In this document: positions 1 to 8,975 of the stretch, piece by piece
How the letters are laid out: every line of letters begins with the position of its first letter
Position numbering within the stretch: the stretch's first letter is position 1
From: Planctomycetota bacterium
GTDB taxonomy: Bacteria; Planctomycetota; JAPUJT01
DNA: 64,000 bases
NCBI GenBank assembly: GCA_027296055.1
Contig: JAPUJT010000017.1
Coordinates: 1 to 64,000, forward strand
Direction: 5' to 3'
Made by a program: the position numbers and the translations under genes
The notes under the pieces: model-generated
Told to the model about the DNA's origin: nothing
Databases searched by the model: none
What the model saw: only the letters and a program-made list of their open reading frames with translations

Positions 1-521
1 GCGACGATCTTGTCAAGGTAGGCCTTCACGACAAACTCGTTCGTCTTCCCATCCCATCGGATCTCCGCTACCTCGATCTCGACTCGGCCGAGGGAATTCA
101 TAGCTGCGCGGTACGAGAGGATGCCGAAGATCAGAAACCCCACGAGGAACGAAACCCACACGAGACGGCCCCACCAACTCGGCCGTTCGAAGCTCTTCAC
201 CCTTCCCAGGAGGTGAATGCCCAGGGAAGGCACCGCGGCGGTGATGCCGCCGATAAGGACCTGCGCGGTGAGGTAACCTGTCAAGCCCAGTCGGAAGGCC
301 TCGACGGGCAACAACAAATCCGTCAAGTTGAAAAAGTCCTTAGCGGTCGCGGTGTAGAAATAGAGGAGGAGGACTTGGCTGGCCATGCTCGTCATTGAGG
401 CGCGGGTCTTCTTCGAAGCGCGCTCCTGCTCGGCCCCCTCGGGTGCCAGCGGGGCCGGATCCACGTGGGGCGCCTCGGAATCGAATTCCGGAGAAGTCTC
501 GCGAGCTTCTTTCCAGCTCAT
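1..521 (-). CDS. Partial membrane protein, cut by window edge
   Basis: This frame is open from an ATG at 521 to the window edge, so the C-terminus is missing; it is absent from the ORF track because no stop lies inside. The reading begins MSWKEARETSPEF, is acidic and proline-rich for about 45 residues, and then has two or three hydrophobic spans (for example VLIGGITAAVP and WVSFLVGFLIFGILSY). After the last span comes IEVAEIRWDGKTNEFVV, which resembles the start of the soluble part of the membrane protein at 4964-5881. I do not recognise the family. Weak Shine-Dalgarno (GAGAGACG) before the start. Confidence 0.6.
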   Translation of the reverse strand, partial: MSWKEARETSPEFDSEAPHVDPAPLAPEGAEQERASKKTRASMTSMASQVLLLYFYTATAKDFFNLTDLLLPVEAFRLGLTGYLTAQVLIGGITAAVPSLGIHLLGRVKSFERPSWWGRLVWVSFLVGFLIFGILSYRAAMNSLGRVEIEVAEIRWDGKTNEFVVKAYLDKIV

Positions 522-1090
522 CCGGCGTCTCTCCGTTGTGCCTGAGTGCGGCCGAATTCCGCGGGACGGGGCTTCCTGATCGGCCCCCGCCCGCCGCTGC
601 GCATGTGGTAGGTGCGGGGCTCACCGTACACTCTACCCAAGAGCCATCAGGATCAGCAAGGAGGACATCTATCCATGAACACGCCCGCCCACGTGGTCCC
701 TGATACCTTCGGCCTCCGACGCGACGAGTGACGCCCCGCAGCCATGCTAGACTCGCGAGGAGGCCACCTGGTCCGTCTGTGGCTCTGGGCTCATCGCTCG
801 CATGTTTCCTGGCGAATTCTCCTGACGTAAGCGTCTGTACCATCGACTGTTATAGATGGGCCGATTGGCCTAACTAGGCCGGTTCACCGCTCGAGTGTCG
901 CTACAACCCGTTCCGTGGAGGCGAAATGCCACTCAATCGCCCCTTTGGCACCTGCATGGTGGACATCTCCATATTTTAGTGGGTTACCCGTGGTATTCTT
1001 GACCTAGTGGCAAGTACAGGCCAAATGGGCCATTAGAAGCGAGAGTGAAACGTATGTGGTGGTATGAGGCATGCGAGAGTGAGGGAGAGC
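522..1090. other. Intergenic stretch, no gene recognised
   Basis: The ORFs listed here (340-843 minus, 385-579 and 395-703 plus) overlap each other and the membrane gene and have unnatural, arginine- and proline-rich composition. I see no RNA gene or strong hairpin. A promoter for the gene at 1091 would be expected here, but no convincing -35/-10 pair stands out. Confidence 0.4.
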
Positions 1091-1630
1091 ATGGCGGTCG
1101 GCACTGTGTCTGAGAGCAATCTTTTCCCTGCCTTCACCAAGGAGACTGCCGCGTATTATGGCAGCCACGGTGGCATTCAGAGCGGCAAGGTTCGGCGGGC
1201 GAAGGGGGAGCTTCGTCGGCAAGAGGAGAGGCGAATACGTCTGCTCAAGAAGCCACGGTTGCAACCGCAGCGGGACCCGAAGACCCAGCAATTCATCAAG
1301 GGGCCGGGCGTGTATCCGTCACCGCCGAATGGTCTAAGGCCGACAACGGTTCGTGACGTGCACGGTGAGGTTGTCGGGTGGAGACCGTGGGAAGAATTTG
1401 CCGAACAAGAGGATCGCCGCAAGGGGAAGTGGGATACTCCCGAACCATCAGAGCCATCCGAGCCACCCGCGGTGCCAGTACCGGAGAAGAGGCGGACGTA
1501 CACGATTCGCAGGACCGCGATAGGTCCACTTGATTCCACAGGCCACCAGCATCGCGGGACCTGGCCACCGCCGAGGGACATGATCGAGGAGCTTGAGCGG
1601 CGGGGTTATGACGTGGTCCTTCTTCCCTGA
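1091..1630 (+). CDS. Hypothetical basic protein
   Basis: About 179 residues if translation starts at the ATG at 1091 (MAVGTVSES), which follows GAGGGAGAGC; the ORF-track start at 1064 has no such site. The N-terminal half is rich in Arg, Lys and Gln (GGIQSGKVRRAKGELRRQEE) and is predicted helical. The middle holds a proline/glutamate-rich linker (PEPSEPSEPPAVPVPE) and the end is DMIEELERRGYDVVLLP. There is no signal peptide or membrane span. I do not recognise a family. A basic DNA- or RNA-binding role is possible but is only inferred from charge. It sits 174 bases upstream of a phage-like structural gene on the same strand. Confidence 0.5.
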   Translation: MAVGTVSESNLFPAFTKETAAYYGSHGGIQSGKVRRAKGELRRQEERRIRLLKKPRLQPQRDPKTQQFIKGPGVYPSPPNGLRPTTVRDVHGEVVGWRPWEEFAEQEDRRKGKWDTPEPSEPSEPPAVPVPEKRRTYTIRRTAIGPLDSTGHQHRGTWPPPRDMIEELERRGYDVVLLP

Positions 1631-1804
1631 CTGCCACCGCGCATCTCCAGGTTGGTCGACATTTCCGCTGAGATTCCTACCCACTTCAGACTCCCCTTTC
1701 CGTCACCCCGCTGTGATAAAATAAAGCGTTAGTAGAACTTTCTCGGTCGAGTAACGGAGAACGACATGCGACGGCACTCGAAGACCTTTAACTAGGAACA
1801 GCTC

Positions 1805-2641
1805 ATGCTTTCATTCCTCAGAAATCGGCAACAGCAAGGACTGAATCCCGCGACGCGTGGCACTACGCACTACGAGATTCTACCGCTCACCGCGTTCGAG
1901 CCTGTGACGATTCCGATGAACGATGGACAGGTGATTTTGACACGCTCGGTGGGCAATCCCGCGGGAACGACATTCGGGACGAATATTGGGGGTCTTCTTC
2001 TTGGCAACAATCTGTTCGTCGACCCGCAGTCTTCTGGCGCGTCGGAGAATCTCCTGCTTCCTCTCGAGGAGCATTGCGTCGGACTGATCCTGTGGATCAC
2101 GAATACCGGCGGTGAAGGTATCGCCGTGCAGAACGATTCGGGTGGGGCGCTCGGCACGATTCCATCAAACGGGTTCGGGACAGCTCTCTGTGACGGAACG
2201 ACCTGGCAACTGGACCTAACTGACGGGCAGACACTCGTCGCGAACACTCAGTTGACGAATGCTCAGATGCTCTTGGTCGCAGGGACGCCAGTCACTTTGG
2301 TTCCGGCTCCCGGAGCTAACAGGGGGACCATCATTCACAAAGTTTACCTTGTGTGTGATTCCTCCGGTGGAGCCTATACGGCAGGCGCTGCCGATGACCT
2401 TGAGGTTCAGTATGCCGGTGGGGTGAACATCTCTGCGGATATTGAGACTTCTGGGTTCATCGATACGGGAGGCGTGGAGAGGCGGACGTACGGTGTTCTC
2501 GATAGCGAGGTTATCGTGACGCCGAACGTTGCGGTGGAAATCTTCAACAACGGTGGCGGCGAATTTGGAGGTGGAAACGCGGCGAATACTCTCAGTGTCC
2601 GTGTCTGGTACAGCACCGTAGATACCGTTCCCTTCTCGTAG
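1805..2641 (+). CDS. Phage virion surface/structural-like protein
   Basis: A 278-residue protein rich in Gly, Thr, Asn and Val with almost no Lys, of the all-beta type seen in virion decoration and tail-associated proteins. The C-terminal third has a pattern I associate with phage structural proteins: a strand with VYLVCDSSGGAYTAG, then DDLEVQYAGGVNIS, and a final NTLSVRVWYSTVDTVPFS. It has no signal peptide. The start follows AGGAACAGCTC. No terminase, portal or capsid gene is visible beside it, so this is either cargo of a defective prophage or part of an element that continues left of the window. The family call is from memory of composition and motif, not a search. Confidence 0.45.
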   Translation: MLSFLRNRQQQGLNPATRGTTHYEILPLTAFEPVTIPMNDGQVILTRSVGNPAGTTFGTNIGGLLLGNNLFVDPQSSGASENLLLPLEEHCVGLILWITNTGGEGIAVQNDSGGALGTIPSNGFGTALCDGTTWQLDLTDGQTLVANTQLTNAQMLLVAGTPVTLVPAPGANRGTIIHKVYLVCDSSGGAYTAGAADDLEVQYAGGVNISADIETSGFIDTGGVERRTYGVLDSEVIVTPNVAVEIFNNGGGEFGGGNAANTLSVRVWYSTVDTVPFS

Positions 2642-3022
2642 GCCCGAGTAGTGCGATTGAATTACCTGGCGTTGATGATTCGTCGGCCTTCCCTAACTCC
2701 AAAAAGATGAACGCGGCGAGGCTTTCTTGGGTTCCCGGAGCCCTCATTCCGCCGCTGGCGGAAAGCTGTCGAGAGCCAGGCGGATGATGTCCCCAGCGAC
2801 TTGGGGCTGCCCATGCCCCCGTGCACCGAGGAGCATACGGGCGTTCGCCTGGGCGGAATGGCCGGTTTTGGGTGATCGATGACAGCGGGTTAGGGGTGCG
2901 GAAGTGCAGGCGATCCTAGCCTAGTACCCCCCTGCCAAGACCTAGATCAGAATTTTGGGATGGGGACGGATGGTGAAAGGTCGTCAGCCTGATGGGAAAA
3001 CTGCGATACAACGTCTGCCATG
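2642..3022. other. Intergenic stretch, no gene recognised
   Basis: About 380 bases between the convergent genes at 1805 (plus) and 3023 (minus). No ORF of natural composition, no tRNA and no clear intrinsic terminator with a U tract were seen. Confidence 0.4.
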
Positions 3023-3430
3023 TCAGCGACTCTTTTCCGATTGTCCGACGAAATCAAGAGCCTGCTTCTTGGTAAGCACGGAATACCTACAGGGAGTCGT
3101 CCCATAGCACGCCCACTGTTCCCAAAAAACCTCGTCCGTCAGATCGTCCCAGGTCCAGTACAACAATGCACCGTTCTGATCGAATACGTACACTGTGCGA
3201 CCGTCGTTCGGCCACCTATACCCAGTGTTGGCGGTAATGAAAACCCTTCCATCATGAGTGTGGAGTTGAATCTCGCGCGGGTCCGGTTGCCATTCAAGAA
3301 AAGTCTGGAGCGAAACAACCGATGAGGGAGGTACATCCTGCCTGACCCAATACACGAATGTCGCACACGTCCCCAGCAGAACAACAGAGAACGCCAAGAT
3401 GAGTAGCCGCGCGGCATTTCTCACATTCAC
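3023..3430 (-). CDS. Small membrane-anchored hypothetical protein
   Basis: 135 residues. The N-terminus has one hydrophobic segment (residues about 8-28, LLILAFSVVLLGTCATFVYW) that could be a signal anchor, or a lipoprotein signal ending at the Cys in LLGTC, although the lipobox is not ideal. The rest is a small soluble domain with several Trp and Tyr residues (VFDQNGALLYWTWDD) that resembles short beta-propeller or sensor strands but matches no family I know. It shares strand with the membrane protein at 3493-4707 and follows it by 62 bases, so co-transcription is possible. Confidence 0.5.
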   Translation of the reverse strand: MNVRNAARLLILAFSVVLLGTCATFVYWVRQDVPPSSVVSLQTFLEWQPDPREIQLHTHDGRVFITANTGYRWPNDGRTVYVFDQNGALLYWTWDDLTDEVFWEQWACYGTTPCRYSVLTKKQALDFVGQSEKSR

Positions 3431-3492
3431 TAACCTAGGTCAAACACCAAGATTCCGATGTCCCCCCTGTGCGCCGCCTTTCACCATCTAGA

Positions 3493-4707
3493 TCATACTG
3501 ACCCTCCCCACCGCTCGTGGCCGGTTTTGAGTGACCGATGACACAGCCGCTCGACTCCCATAGCCAAGAGGTAGGCCGTAGCAAGTGCAATTATCAGATC
3601 GATGAGGAACTCGACAGGCATGAAACCGTAGTCGCGATAGACGCTGCCGGGCACTATCTTGCTGCCGATGAAGATGAATGGGAATCCCTTCACGACCCCC
3701 TGTACGGCCCCACCACTATAATCTGAGTACAGGTGGCTCCCACTGTCCTTCTGCGGAATGGTACAGAGCGTCACCCATAGCCAGAGTATCGCGAACATCA
3801 ATAGAATGGCTGGGAACCGAGGGAGAAACTTCGGCCATCGGAATCTGATGCTCAGCCATCGGAATCTGATGCTCAGCATCCATCGTAGCACCCGCCGAAA
3901 TCTTAGACTCAGCACCGCCCATTTTTGCACCGGCCGGTCAGTACCCCACGCGAGAACCCAGCCTACGACCACAGCCAACAGAAGGTCCACGAGATACGGG
4001 GTGAGTCGAAACCCGGTGTAGACGGGGTCGGGTCCCCACCACATTGCGTAGAAGGGCAGCGGAAATCCATGCCCGATCCAACCTGACGCGAGCTTGGTTC
4101 TAGGCCCTAGGTAATATGTGCCCCGAAAGTACGTGCAGAGCACAGCCCAGACAACTAGCACTGCAGGCATGAGAAGGATAGCGGGGTATCGAGGCAGGAA
4201 TCCAGCCCATCGGGATCTCGTAGGCGGCTGCCAAAGGATCACCCTGGAGAACGCCAACACCACGACCGCGGCAGTGGTTATCGGAATTGGGGCACCATAA
4301 GTCGCGAGCCCAGCGTAAATTACTAGAAGCCCAGCGATGAGACCCACCGAGAGGGCAAATCCTACTACGTTCACCCACCTCAACACCTTCGCTCTGTGAC
4401 TCCCCACCTCTCCTAGAGAGCGGCGCGCCCCAATCGAGAACCAGAGAGGGCTGAGCAGACCCATCCCAAGGAGAACACTCGACTCCCGATAATCGATAGC
4501 CCAAACAATCAACCCCCGAATAGCGGTCGGGTCCGCACCCCGCCAATGACCGAACACCACGAGAGCTTGCGCCGCGGTCCCGATGACACCGCTCATGACG
4601 TAGCGGAGCGAGAGAGGCGCTTTGAGCCGGATGTAGACGGCCTGGGGCAAAGAGAGGAAAACAACGAAGAGAACTATCAAGCAGATGCCAGCCACTTCTA
4701 GGTCCAT
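3493..4707 (-). CDS. Polytopic membrane protein with duplicated halves
   Basis: 404 residues with roughly eight to ten hydrophobic spans. The centre and the C-terminal part repeat one another: FLPRYPAILLMPAVLVVWAV aligns with FLPRFPAILLMFAILWLWV, each followed by a polar loop, a GFPLPF/GFPFIF segment and a last span before a short basic end. Between the copies lies a small tandem duplication, SIRFRWLSIRFRW, caused by a 21-bp direct repeat. No catalytic motif or transporter signature was recognised. It may be an integral scaffold or small-molecule transporter; that is speculation. Confidence 0.55.
   Translation of the reverse strand: MDLEVAGICLIVLFVVFLSLPQAVYIRLKAPLSLRYVMSGVIGTAAQALVVFGHWRGADPTAIRGLIVWAIDYRESSVLLGMGLLSPLWFSIGARRSLGEVGSHRAKVLRWVNVVGFALSVGLIAGLLVIYAGLATYGAPIPITTAAVVVLAFSRVILWQPPTRSRWAGFLPRYPAILLMPAVLVVWAVLCTYFRGTYYLGPRTKLASGWIGHGFPLPFYAMWWGPDPVYTGFRLTPYLVDLLLAVVVGWVLAWGTDRPVQKWAVLSLRFRRVLRWMLSIRFRWLSIRFRWPKFLPRFPAILLMFAILWLWVTLCTIPQKDSGSHLYSDYSGGAVQGVVKGFPFIFIGSKIVPGSVYRDYGFMPVEFLIDLIIALATAYLLAMGVERLCHRSLKTGHERWGGSV
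3834..3875. repeat. 21-bp tandem repeat, two copies
   Basis: The unit gccatcggaatctgatgctca occurs twice head to tail inside the membrane protein gene. It keeps the frame and adds seven residues. Confidence 0.9.
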
Positions 4708-4963
4708 GAGCCCAGTCTACCAAGCAGGTATCAGCCCCTCCAGCGGACAGGGCGACGTTTGGTTTGGCCGGGGAGCGACAACACAGGGAAACAGCGGGGG
4801 AAGGGCAGATTGAAAGTCGGACGCCCCGCCTATGGGAATGCGAGCCAATGACAAGGAATCCAGCGCCTCCCAGTCAACCCTCCTCGACATGCCCGAATAT
4901 CTCTCGCTAGAATGAGGGGTGTCAGAGGCTCCGTAGTATCATGACGTCCGCAGACTTTCCAAA

Positions 4964-5881
4964 GTGACACCTCCAGCAGATCAGCCGAGAATGCGCCCAA
5001 GCGTGTGGCTCTTCATGCTCGTCATGGGTGGAATGTGCCTCCTCGTGGTTGGAGATAGTCACGCTTGGTTTCTCGACCTGCTTGCAACAGGAACGCTGCA
5101 TAACCTGACCTACTTCCTTGCGTGGGCGATTGTCGGCGCGGTGTACGGCCTCCTGGCCTCATTCATGTGGCTTCGGTGGGCGCGTCAGCTTGGCCGGGTA
5201 AGGCGAGTTCTGGGGATGTGTCTTCTCGTGGCACTGATGATGGCAGGCAGCCAAGTGGCAGCTCGCAGGGTCATGCATCCACTCAACCTGTTCATCGCCA
5301 ACTGTGAATGGGACCAGGATTCTCAGGAGTTCGAAGTTAGCCTCGCATCCACCAGCCAAGCTTTCGCCCAGGCACGGAGACGAGGGAACCTGCAAGTCAT
5401 CGTTTCAGTTGAGGGGCTTTGGTGGAGCCCATCGGAAATGAAATCACCGCAACCGCTCCAGGCAAATGAGGTGGAAGAGTTCGCCGTCGGCGCGCCGGTC
5501 CTTCTGGGTAACCGTCAAGCAATCCCCCACCCGCCGGACGGGTTCGTCGGCGTGCCTTGGCATGTTGGTGAATTCGACGTGCCTTGGAAGCCGAGGGTTT
5601 TCGGGTCTCGTTGGGCCTATATTGCTCGGGTGAGCGCCGCGATTGTGAATCGAGATGGAAAGAGAGTGGGTGGGGAATTGACCCGTTACCGCGTGGGGGA
5701 TAGCTTCCCCCCGCGCGGATGGGATTCAGCCGATCCCCATCGGTCTCGCATAGACGCGTTCATGACTGAAGGGGGAGACTGGCTGATGGACCCTGATCGA
5801 AACCGGGCTCCATTTCAGTTCCGGCCACCGCCGCTGCAGGGTGTCGTCCGCGAGGACGTTCGAGTCAACCCGAGAAAGTAG
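4964..5881 (+). CDS. Membrane protein with C-terminal soluble domain
   Basis: 305 residues from a GTG, or 296 from the ATG at 4991; neither has a strong Shine-Dalgarno site. Three hydrophobic spans lie in the first 110 residues (LFMLVMGGMCLLVVG, LAWAIVGAVYGLLASF, VLGMCLLVALMMAG), followed by about 190 soluble residues. The join reads FIANCEWDQDSQEFEVSLAS, similar to VAEIRWDGKTNEFVVKAYLD in the truncated gene at 1-521, so the two are probably paralogues. The soluble part is rich in Trp and Pro near its end. No known domain recognised. Confidence 0.55.
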   Translation: MTPPADQPRMRPSVWLFMLVMGGMCLLVVGDSHAWFLDLLATGTLHNLTYFLAWAIVGAVYGLLASFMWLRWARQLGRVRRVLGMCLLVALMMAGSQVAARRVMHPLNLFIANCEWDQDSQEFEVSLASTSQAFAQARRRGNLQVIVSVEGLWWSPSEMKSPQPLQANEVEEFAVGAPVLLGNRQAIPHPPDGFVGVPWHVGEFDVPWKPRVFGSRWAYIARVSAAIVNRDGKRVGGELTRYRVGDSFPPRGWDSADPHRSRIDAFMTEGGDWLMDPDRNRAPFQFRPPPLQGVVREDVRVNPRK

Positions 5882-5997
5882 TGGCTTCGTAGCGGTGGGC
5901 TCGATGAGAGAAGCCCGCGACCCCGAGCCGAACGGAACCAGCCTTGGTGTGTTGACTCGGGGCCGCGAACACACTATTCAATTGTCTGGCATGGAGA

Positions 5998-6102
5998 TCA
6001 ATGGAAGCGCCAGATGACCATGTCGCCCGCGCTCGCCCCGGCGACGAAAACGCGCTCGCAATCATCCAAGCTGAGGGCCCAGCCACCGGCGCTATTGAGG
6101 AC
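5998..6102 (-). pseudogene. WD40-repeat relic
   Basis: The last 34 codons of a minus-strand reading frame translate to a single recognisable WD40 blade: GGWALSLDDCERVFVAGASA then GDMVIW. It has the usual W-(A)-L-S-x-D start, the V-x-x-G-x-x-x-G-x-(I)-x-I-W core, and then a stop. Upstream codons do not continue the pattern, so this is probably the surviving 3' end of a deleted beta-propeller gene. The rest of 5882-6222 holds nothing I can name. Confidence 0.4.
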
Positions 6103-6222
6103 TGTCCTACTTTCCGTGCATAGGCGTGTATGTTGGAATTCGCCACAGCCTGAAGACAATGAATCCGGGTGCTGTATGCGACTCCGTGAACGAGCGTGCA
6201 TGTTGAAACCGTGAAGGCCGAT

Positions 6223-6582
6223 CTAGCTTGGGATTTCGGCCTTATTTCTCTCTCGAGTCGATGTTGTAAGACGGTCCATCTCGGCCCAGCGCCTATCACG
6301 GGCTCCTCTAACGGCACGGAAGACGATGAAGAGCACGATAGTTATTGGTATCCACGCGAAGCCAGCAATGAGCACGAAGACTATAGCCACCTTCTCGTCA
6401 CCAGTGACGCGTGTGACGCGTGCGAGTAGGACGACCTCGTCACGAGTGACGAGTACGAGTGCGCCGACAAGTCTCCCAATGAACGAGCCAATGAACGAGC
6501 CAAGAAAGTAGGCCAAGACTAAATCGATGGCCCTTCCATTAAAACGTTGTGATGGGAACCGCTCTAGCTCATGGGCTTCCAT
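6223..6582 (-). CDS. Small two- or three-span membrane protein
   Basis: 119 residues. Hydrophobic spans are seen at about residues 22-45 (LVLAYFLGSFIGSFIGRLVGALVLV) and 65-88 (VAIVFVLIAGFAWIPITIVLFIVF), followed by a basic cytoplasmic tail. The first span contains a GSFIGSFIG repeat, giving a small-residue face suited to helix packing. No family recognised. Confidence 0.45.
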   Translation of the reverse strand: MEAHELERFPSQRFNGRAIDLVLAYFLGSFIGSFIGRLVGALVLVTRDEVVLLARVTRVTGDEKVAIVFVLIAGFAWIPITIVLFIVFRAVRGARDRRWAEMDRLTTSTRERNKAEIPS

Positions 6583-7086
6583 CCCTCAACCCTCCAGACG
6601 TAAAAGCGCCACCCATTCGGTCTTCGGAACCTGTAGATCGTCCATGACCCGCTAGGCCCCGGCCCAATTCAACGTTCGGGACACGGGGTAATGTAAGCCC
6701 TGGGGCGCTGCACATCTAGCAAGCCGAGGCTCTACCTCTTTGCGGGGGAATCACTCACATGGCCCGACGGGGTAAGGGCCAACAGAGTCAGACTGGCAGC
6801 GTACACCGCGTGCCTGGTGAGCGGGGACATGGCGACCTCCATCTTGAGCAGATGAGTTGGTAATGGGACTCTCGAGCGGCCCGGATGGTAGGCGGGGCCG
6901 GGGGCCGGGGTCAAGGCCGGGCGAAGCCAGGGGGCCAGGGGCATCGTTTCGCTTGGGACGGGCGCTATGCTATCCCGGATCCGATCCCATTTCCGTTTAT
7001 CCTCGGAAAGAGGCCTAGAGGATCCGCTCTGGGCCTCCTCTCATTCTAGGGAGAAACTTGTCGCCCCTGCCACATCTCCCCAAATT
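6583..7086. other. Intergenic stretch, no convincing gene
   Basis: Only a 70-codon minus ORF (6732-6944) lies here. Its last 36 codons could encode a short secreted peptide (MSPLTRHAVYAASLTLLALT), but nothing else supports it. No RNA gene or strong hairpin noted. Confidence 0.35.
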
Positions 7087-7740
7087 CTAATCCTCCTGAC
7101 GGAACGACTCCTGGGATGTGAGTATCGTTGTTCCCCAGTTACTCTTTGTCTCTAAATAGATCTCATAGAAAACGCTAGCTCGGATACTTTCCTCACTGGT
7201 GTTCGCAAGGATTTCGTCGCAAAAACGATAGTCATCCGCACTCCCATCGACAGCCCGCATGACTGCATTGTGATAATCACTCCCCGGGTCGAACTCCACT
7301 CTCGAAGGAAGAAGCAACTCCGCAAAGATGTTCAGTTGTGCCGTATAGAAATGGAGGAGAATGTACATTCTTGTGATCAGCGCCTCCGCCTCTGGCGACA
7401 ACTTGACGGATGGCGGTTCCTGGAGGCTATTCTTGATGGACTCCGAGAAGTCCGTAAATACCTTGGCGAATCGGTCGAGAGCGGCATCGTCCTTCTTTGG
7501 ACGTTCTGTCGCAAACTTGGTGAGTCGATCGAGCTGTCTTCCGGTGATCTTCTGCAACGCATCGGTCTGCGTCTCGATTTTCGTAAGTGAGTTGGAGACG
7601 CGAGACTCCGTTTTCCGTCCAGTGAGATAGAAGACAAGGGCTAGTGCGATCGCTACGAACCCAAGAATGACCGAAACGACACTTGCGATTATGCTCCATA
7701 CCGGCAACGCTGAAACAACCTGGGCAGAATCTTGCAGCAC
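7087..7740 (-). CDS. Single-span membrane protein with helical cytoplasmic part
   Basis: About 217 residues if started at the GTG at 7740, which follows a near-perfect AAGGAGGT six bases upstream; the ORF-track start at 7767 lacks a site. One N-terminal span (IIASVVSVILGFVAIALALVFYL) is followed by a coiled-coil-like stretch (residues about 50-110) and a C-terminal helical domain containing RMYILLHFYTAQLNIFAELL. It lies 190 bases downstream of a trypsin-like peptidase gene on the same strand. No known domain was recognised. The layout (membrane anchor, coiled coil, unknown domain, beside a protease, on an accessory element) resembles defence effector pairs, but that is inference. Confidence 0.6.
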   Translation of the reverse strand: MLQDSAQVVSALPVWSIIASVVSVILGFVAIALALVFYLTGRKTESRVSNSLTKIETQTDALQKITGRQLDRLTKFATERPKKDDAALDRFAKVFTDFSESIKNSLQEPPSVKLSPEAEALITRMYILLHFYTAQLNIFAELLLPSRVEFDPGSDYHNAVMRAVDGSADDYRFCDEILANTSEESIRASVFYEIYLETKSNWGTTILTSQESFRQED

Positions 7741-7930
7741 TATAGTACCTCCTTCTTTTCCCCTCACGACCCCGGGGACATCGGGCTGCTGTAGCTTCTC
7801 GGCTCCGCATTCCGGTTCAGGGCCATCCTGGTCGACCCAAGATGCGGGCCCTTCCTCTTGGCATGAGAGAGGACGGCCTTACGATTCGCGCCATACGCTA
7901 GAGCAGATCCTCGAGGCGGCGTAGGCGACG

Positions 7931-8677
7931 CTAGCTGGTCCTCCGCCTGGCTGCTTCCCCGCCCCCCTCTCCAACGGGCTTCGGTGGTTCTGGTTGATTC
8001 GTAGGTTCTGCCTCGCGAGCTTGATCAAGCGAGGCGAAGGTCGGTGCGAGTTCATGAAAGTGAGAGACGTCTCGGACGACAGATAGCCCGGGTAGTTCAC
8101 CGCCCGTGGCTCGATTGGGGACATATGCAGAAACGACTCCTACCAGGATGACGGGTGCGCCCTCTTCGGGAGCTAGGAAAAATGCTGGCCCTCCACTGAC
8201 ACCATTGATCGCCACACCGTCTACTAGGTAAGCGCTCTGCCTTTCGAGCCAGGCACTCACTCTCCCTGAAAAAAAGCAGAGGTTGGCGGATGATACTGCC
8301 GGAAAACCAAGCCACGCTAGTTCATTCCCCACCTTAAAATACTTGTCTTTCGGAGCCAGAGTCAGTGGGCTCGAAGGGAGTGGAAGCTGCCCACGGTCGA
8401 AAATGATGGCAGCCGTGTCACGAATTGTATCGAGAAGCACAGCACGTGCGTCGCGCCGAATCACAATTGAGTTGCCAGACCCCTCATGGTCTATGCGGAT
8501 GGGCTCCTCCCAGTAGTGAGCGTGGTCAACAACGTGTGCGGCAGTCGCCACTCCACAGATGTTGCTATTACTGGTGTTCGAGATTAGAAATCCAGTCCCG
8601 GAATTACTCGGAGTCGAGATCCGAACAATGTGTGGCCGTAGATGCTCTACAGCCTGTGGCCAATTGGTCTCTGGCAT
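7931..8677 (-). CDS. Trypsin-like serine peptidase
   Basis: 248 residues, no signal peptide, so probably cytoplasmic. The chymotrypsin-fold triad is visible: His in TAAHVVDH (about residue 48), Asp in IRDTAAI (about 87) and Ser in NGVSGGPAF (about 160). The segment GTGFLIS before the His is typical of the family. The last 40 residues are a proline- and glycine-rich, basic tail. AGAGGA precedes the ATG at eight bases. A stand-alone cytoplasmic trypsin-like domain on a mobile element is unlike periplasmic HtrA; such domains are known in prokaryotic conflict systems. Its next gene downstream is a single-span membrane protein that may be partner or substrate. Confidence 0.75.
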   Translation of the reverse strand: MPETNWPQAVEHLRPHIVRISTPSNSGTGFLISNTSNSNICGVATAAHVVDHAHYWEEPIRIDHEGSGNSIVIRRDARAVLLDTIRDTAAIIFDRGQLPLPSSPLTLAPKDKYFKVGNELAWLGFPAVSSANLCFFSGRVSAWLERQSAYLVDGVAINGVSGGPAFFLAPEEGAPVILVGVVSAYVPNRATGGELPGLSVVRDVSHFHELAPTFASLDQAREAEPTNQPEPPKPVGEGGGEAARRRTS

Positions 8678-8975
8678 GTATTATGTCCTCTCTTGTCGCT
8701 CTCAATGTCTGCCTAATCTAGCATCCTGGGACAGAGGTCATGATGTCCCACCTCCTCCGCCGATTCAACCCCCCGCACCTGGGCTCTCCTCCACCCCCGT
8801 GTCGACATCCCGCTTCCGTAGCTGACCCTCGACGCGATGGGAATGGTCTAGGGTCCCCCGCCCGTGTCACGACAAGGTGGGCCGCTCAGGTCGTATGGGG
8901 AGTTCGTGGCGGATCTTGTAGACCCGGAGTGGCGTGGGACCCTATACTGCGGCAGGTCCCGGTCGAGATACTGCT

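Noticed and set aside
340-843. 167-codon minus ORF at the left end
   Set aside because: It overlaps the truncated membrane gene in another frame; the membrane frame has hydrophobic spans and similarity to a second gene in the window.
6732-6944. 70-codon minus ORF with a signal-like end
   Set aside because: Only a short hydrophobic stretch supports it; no ribosome site and no mature domain.
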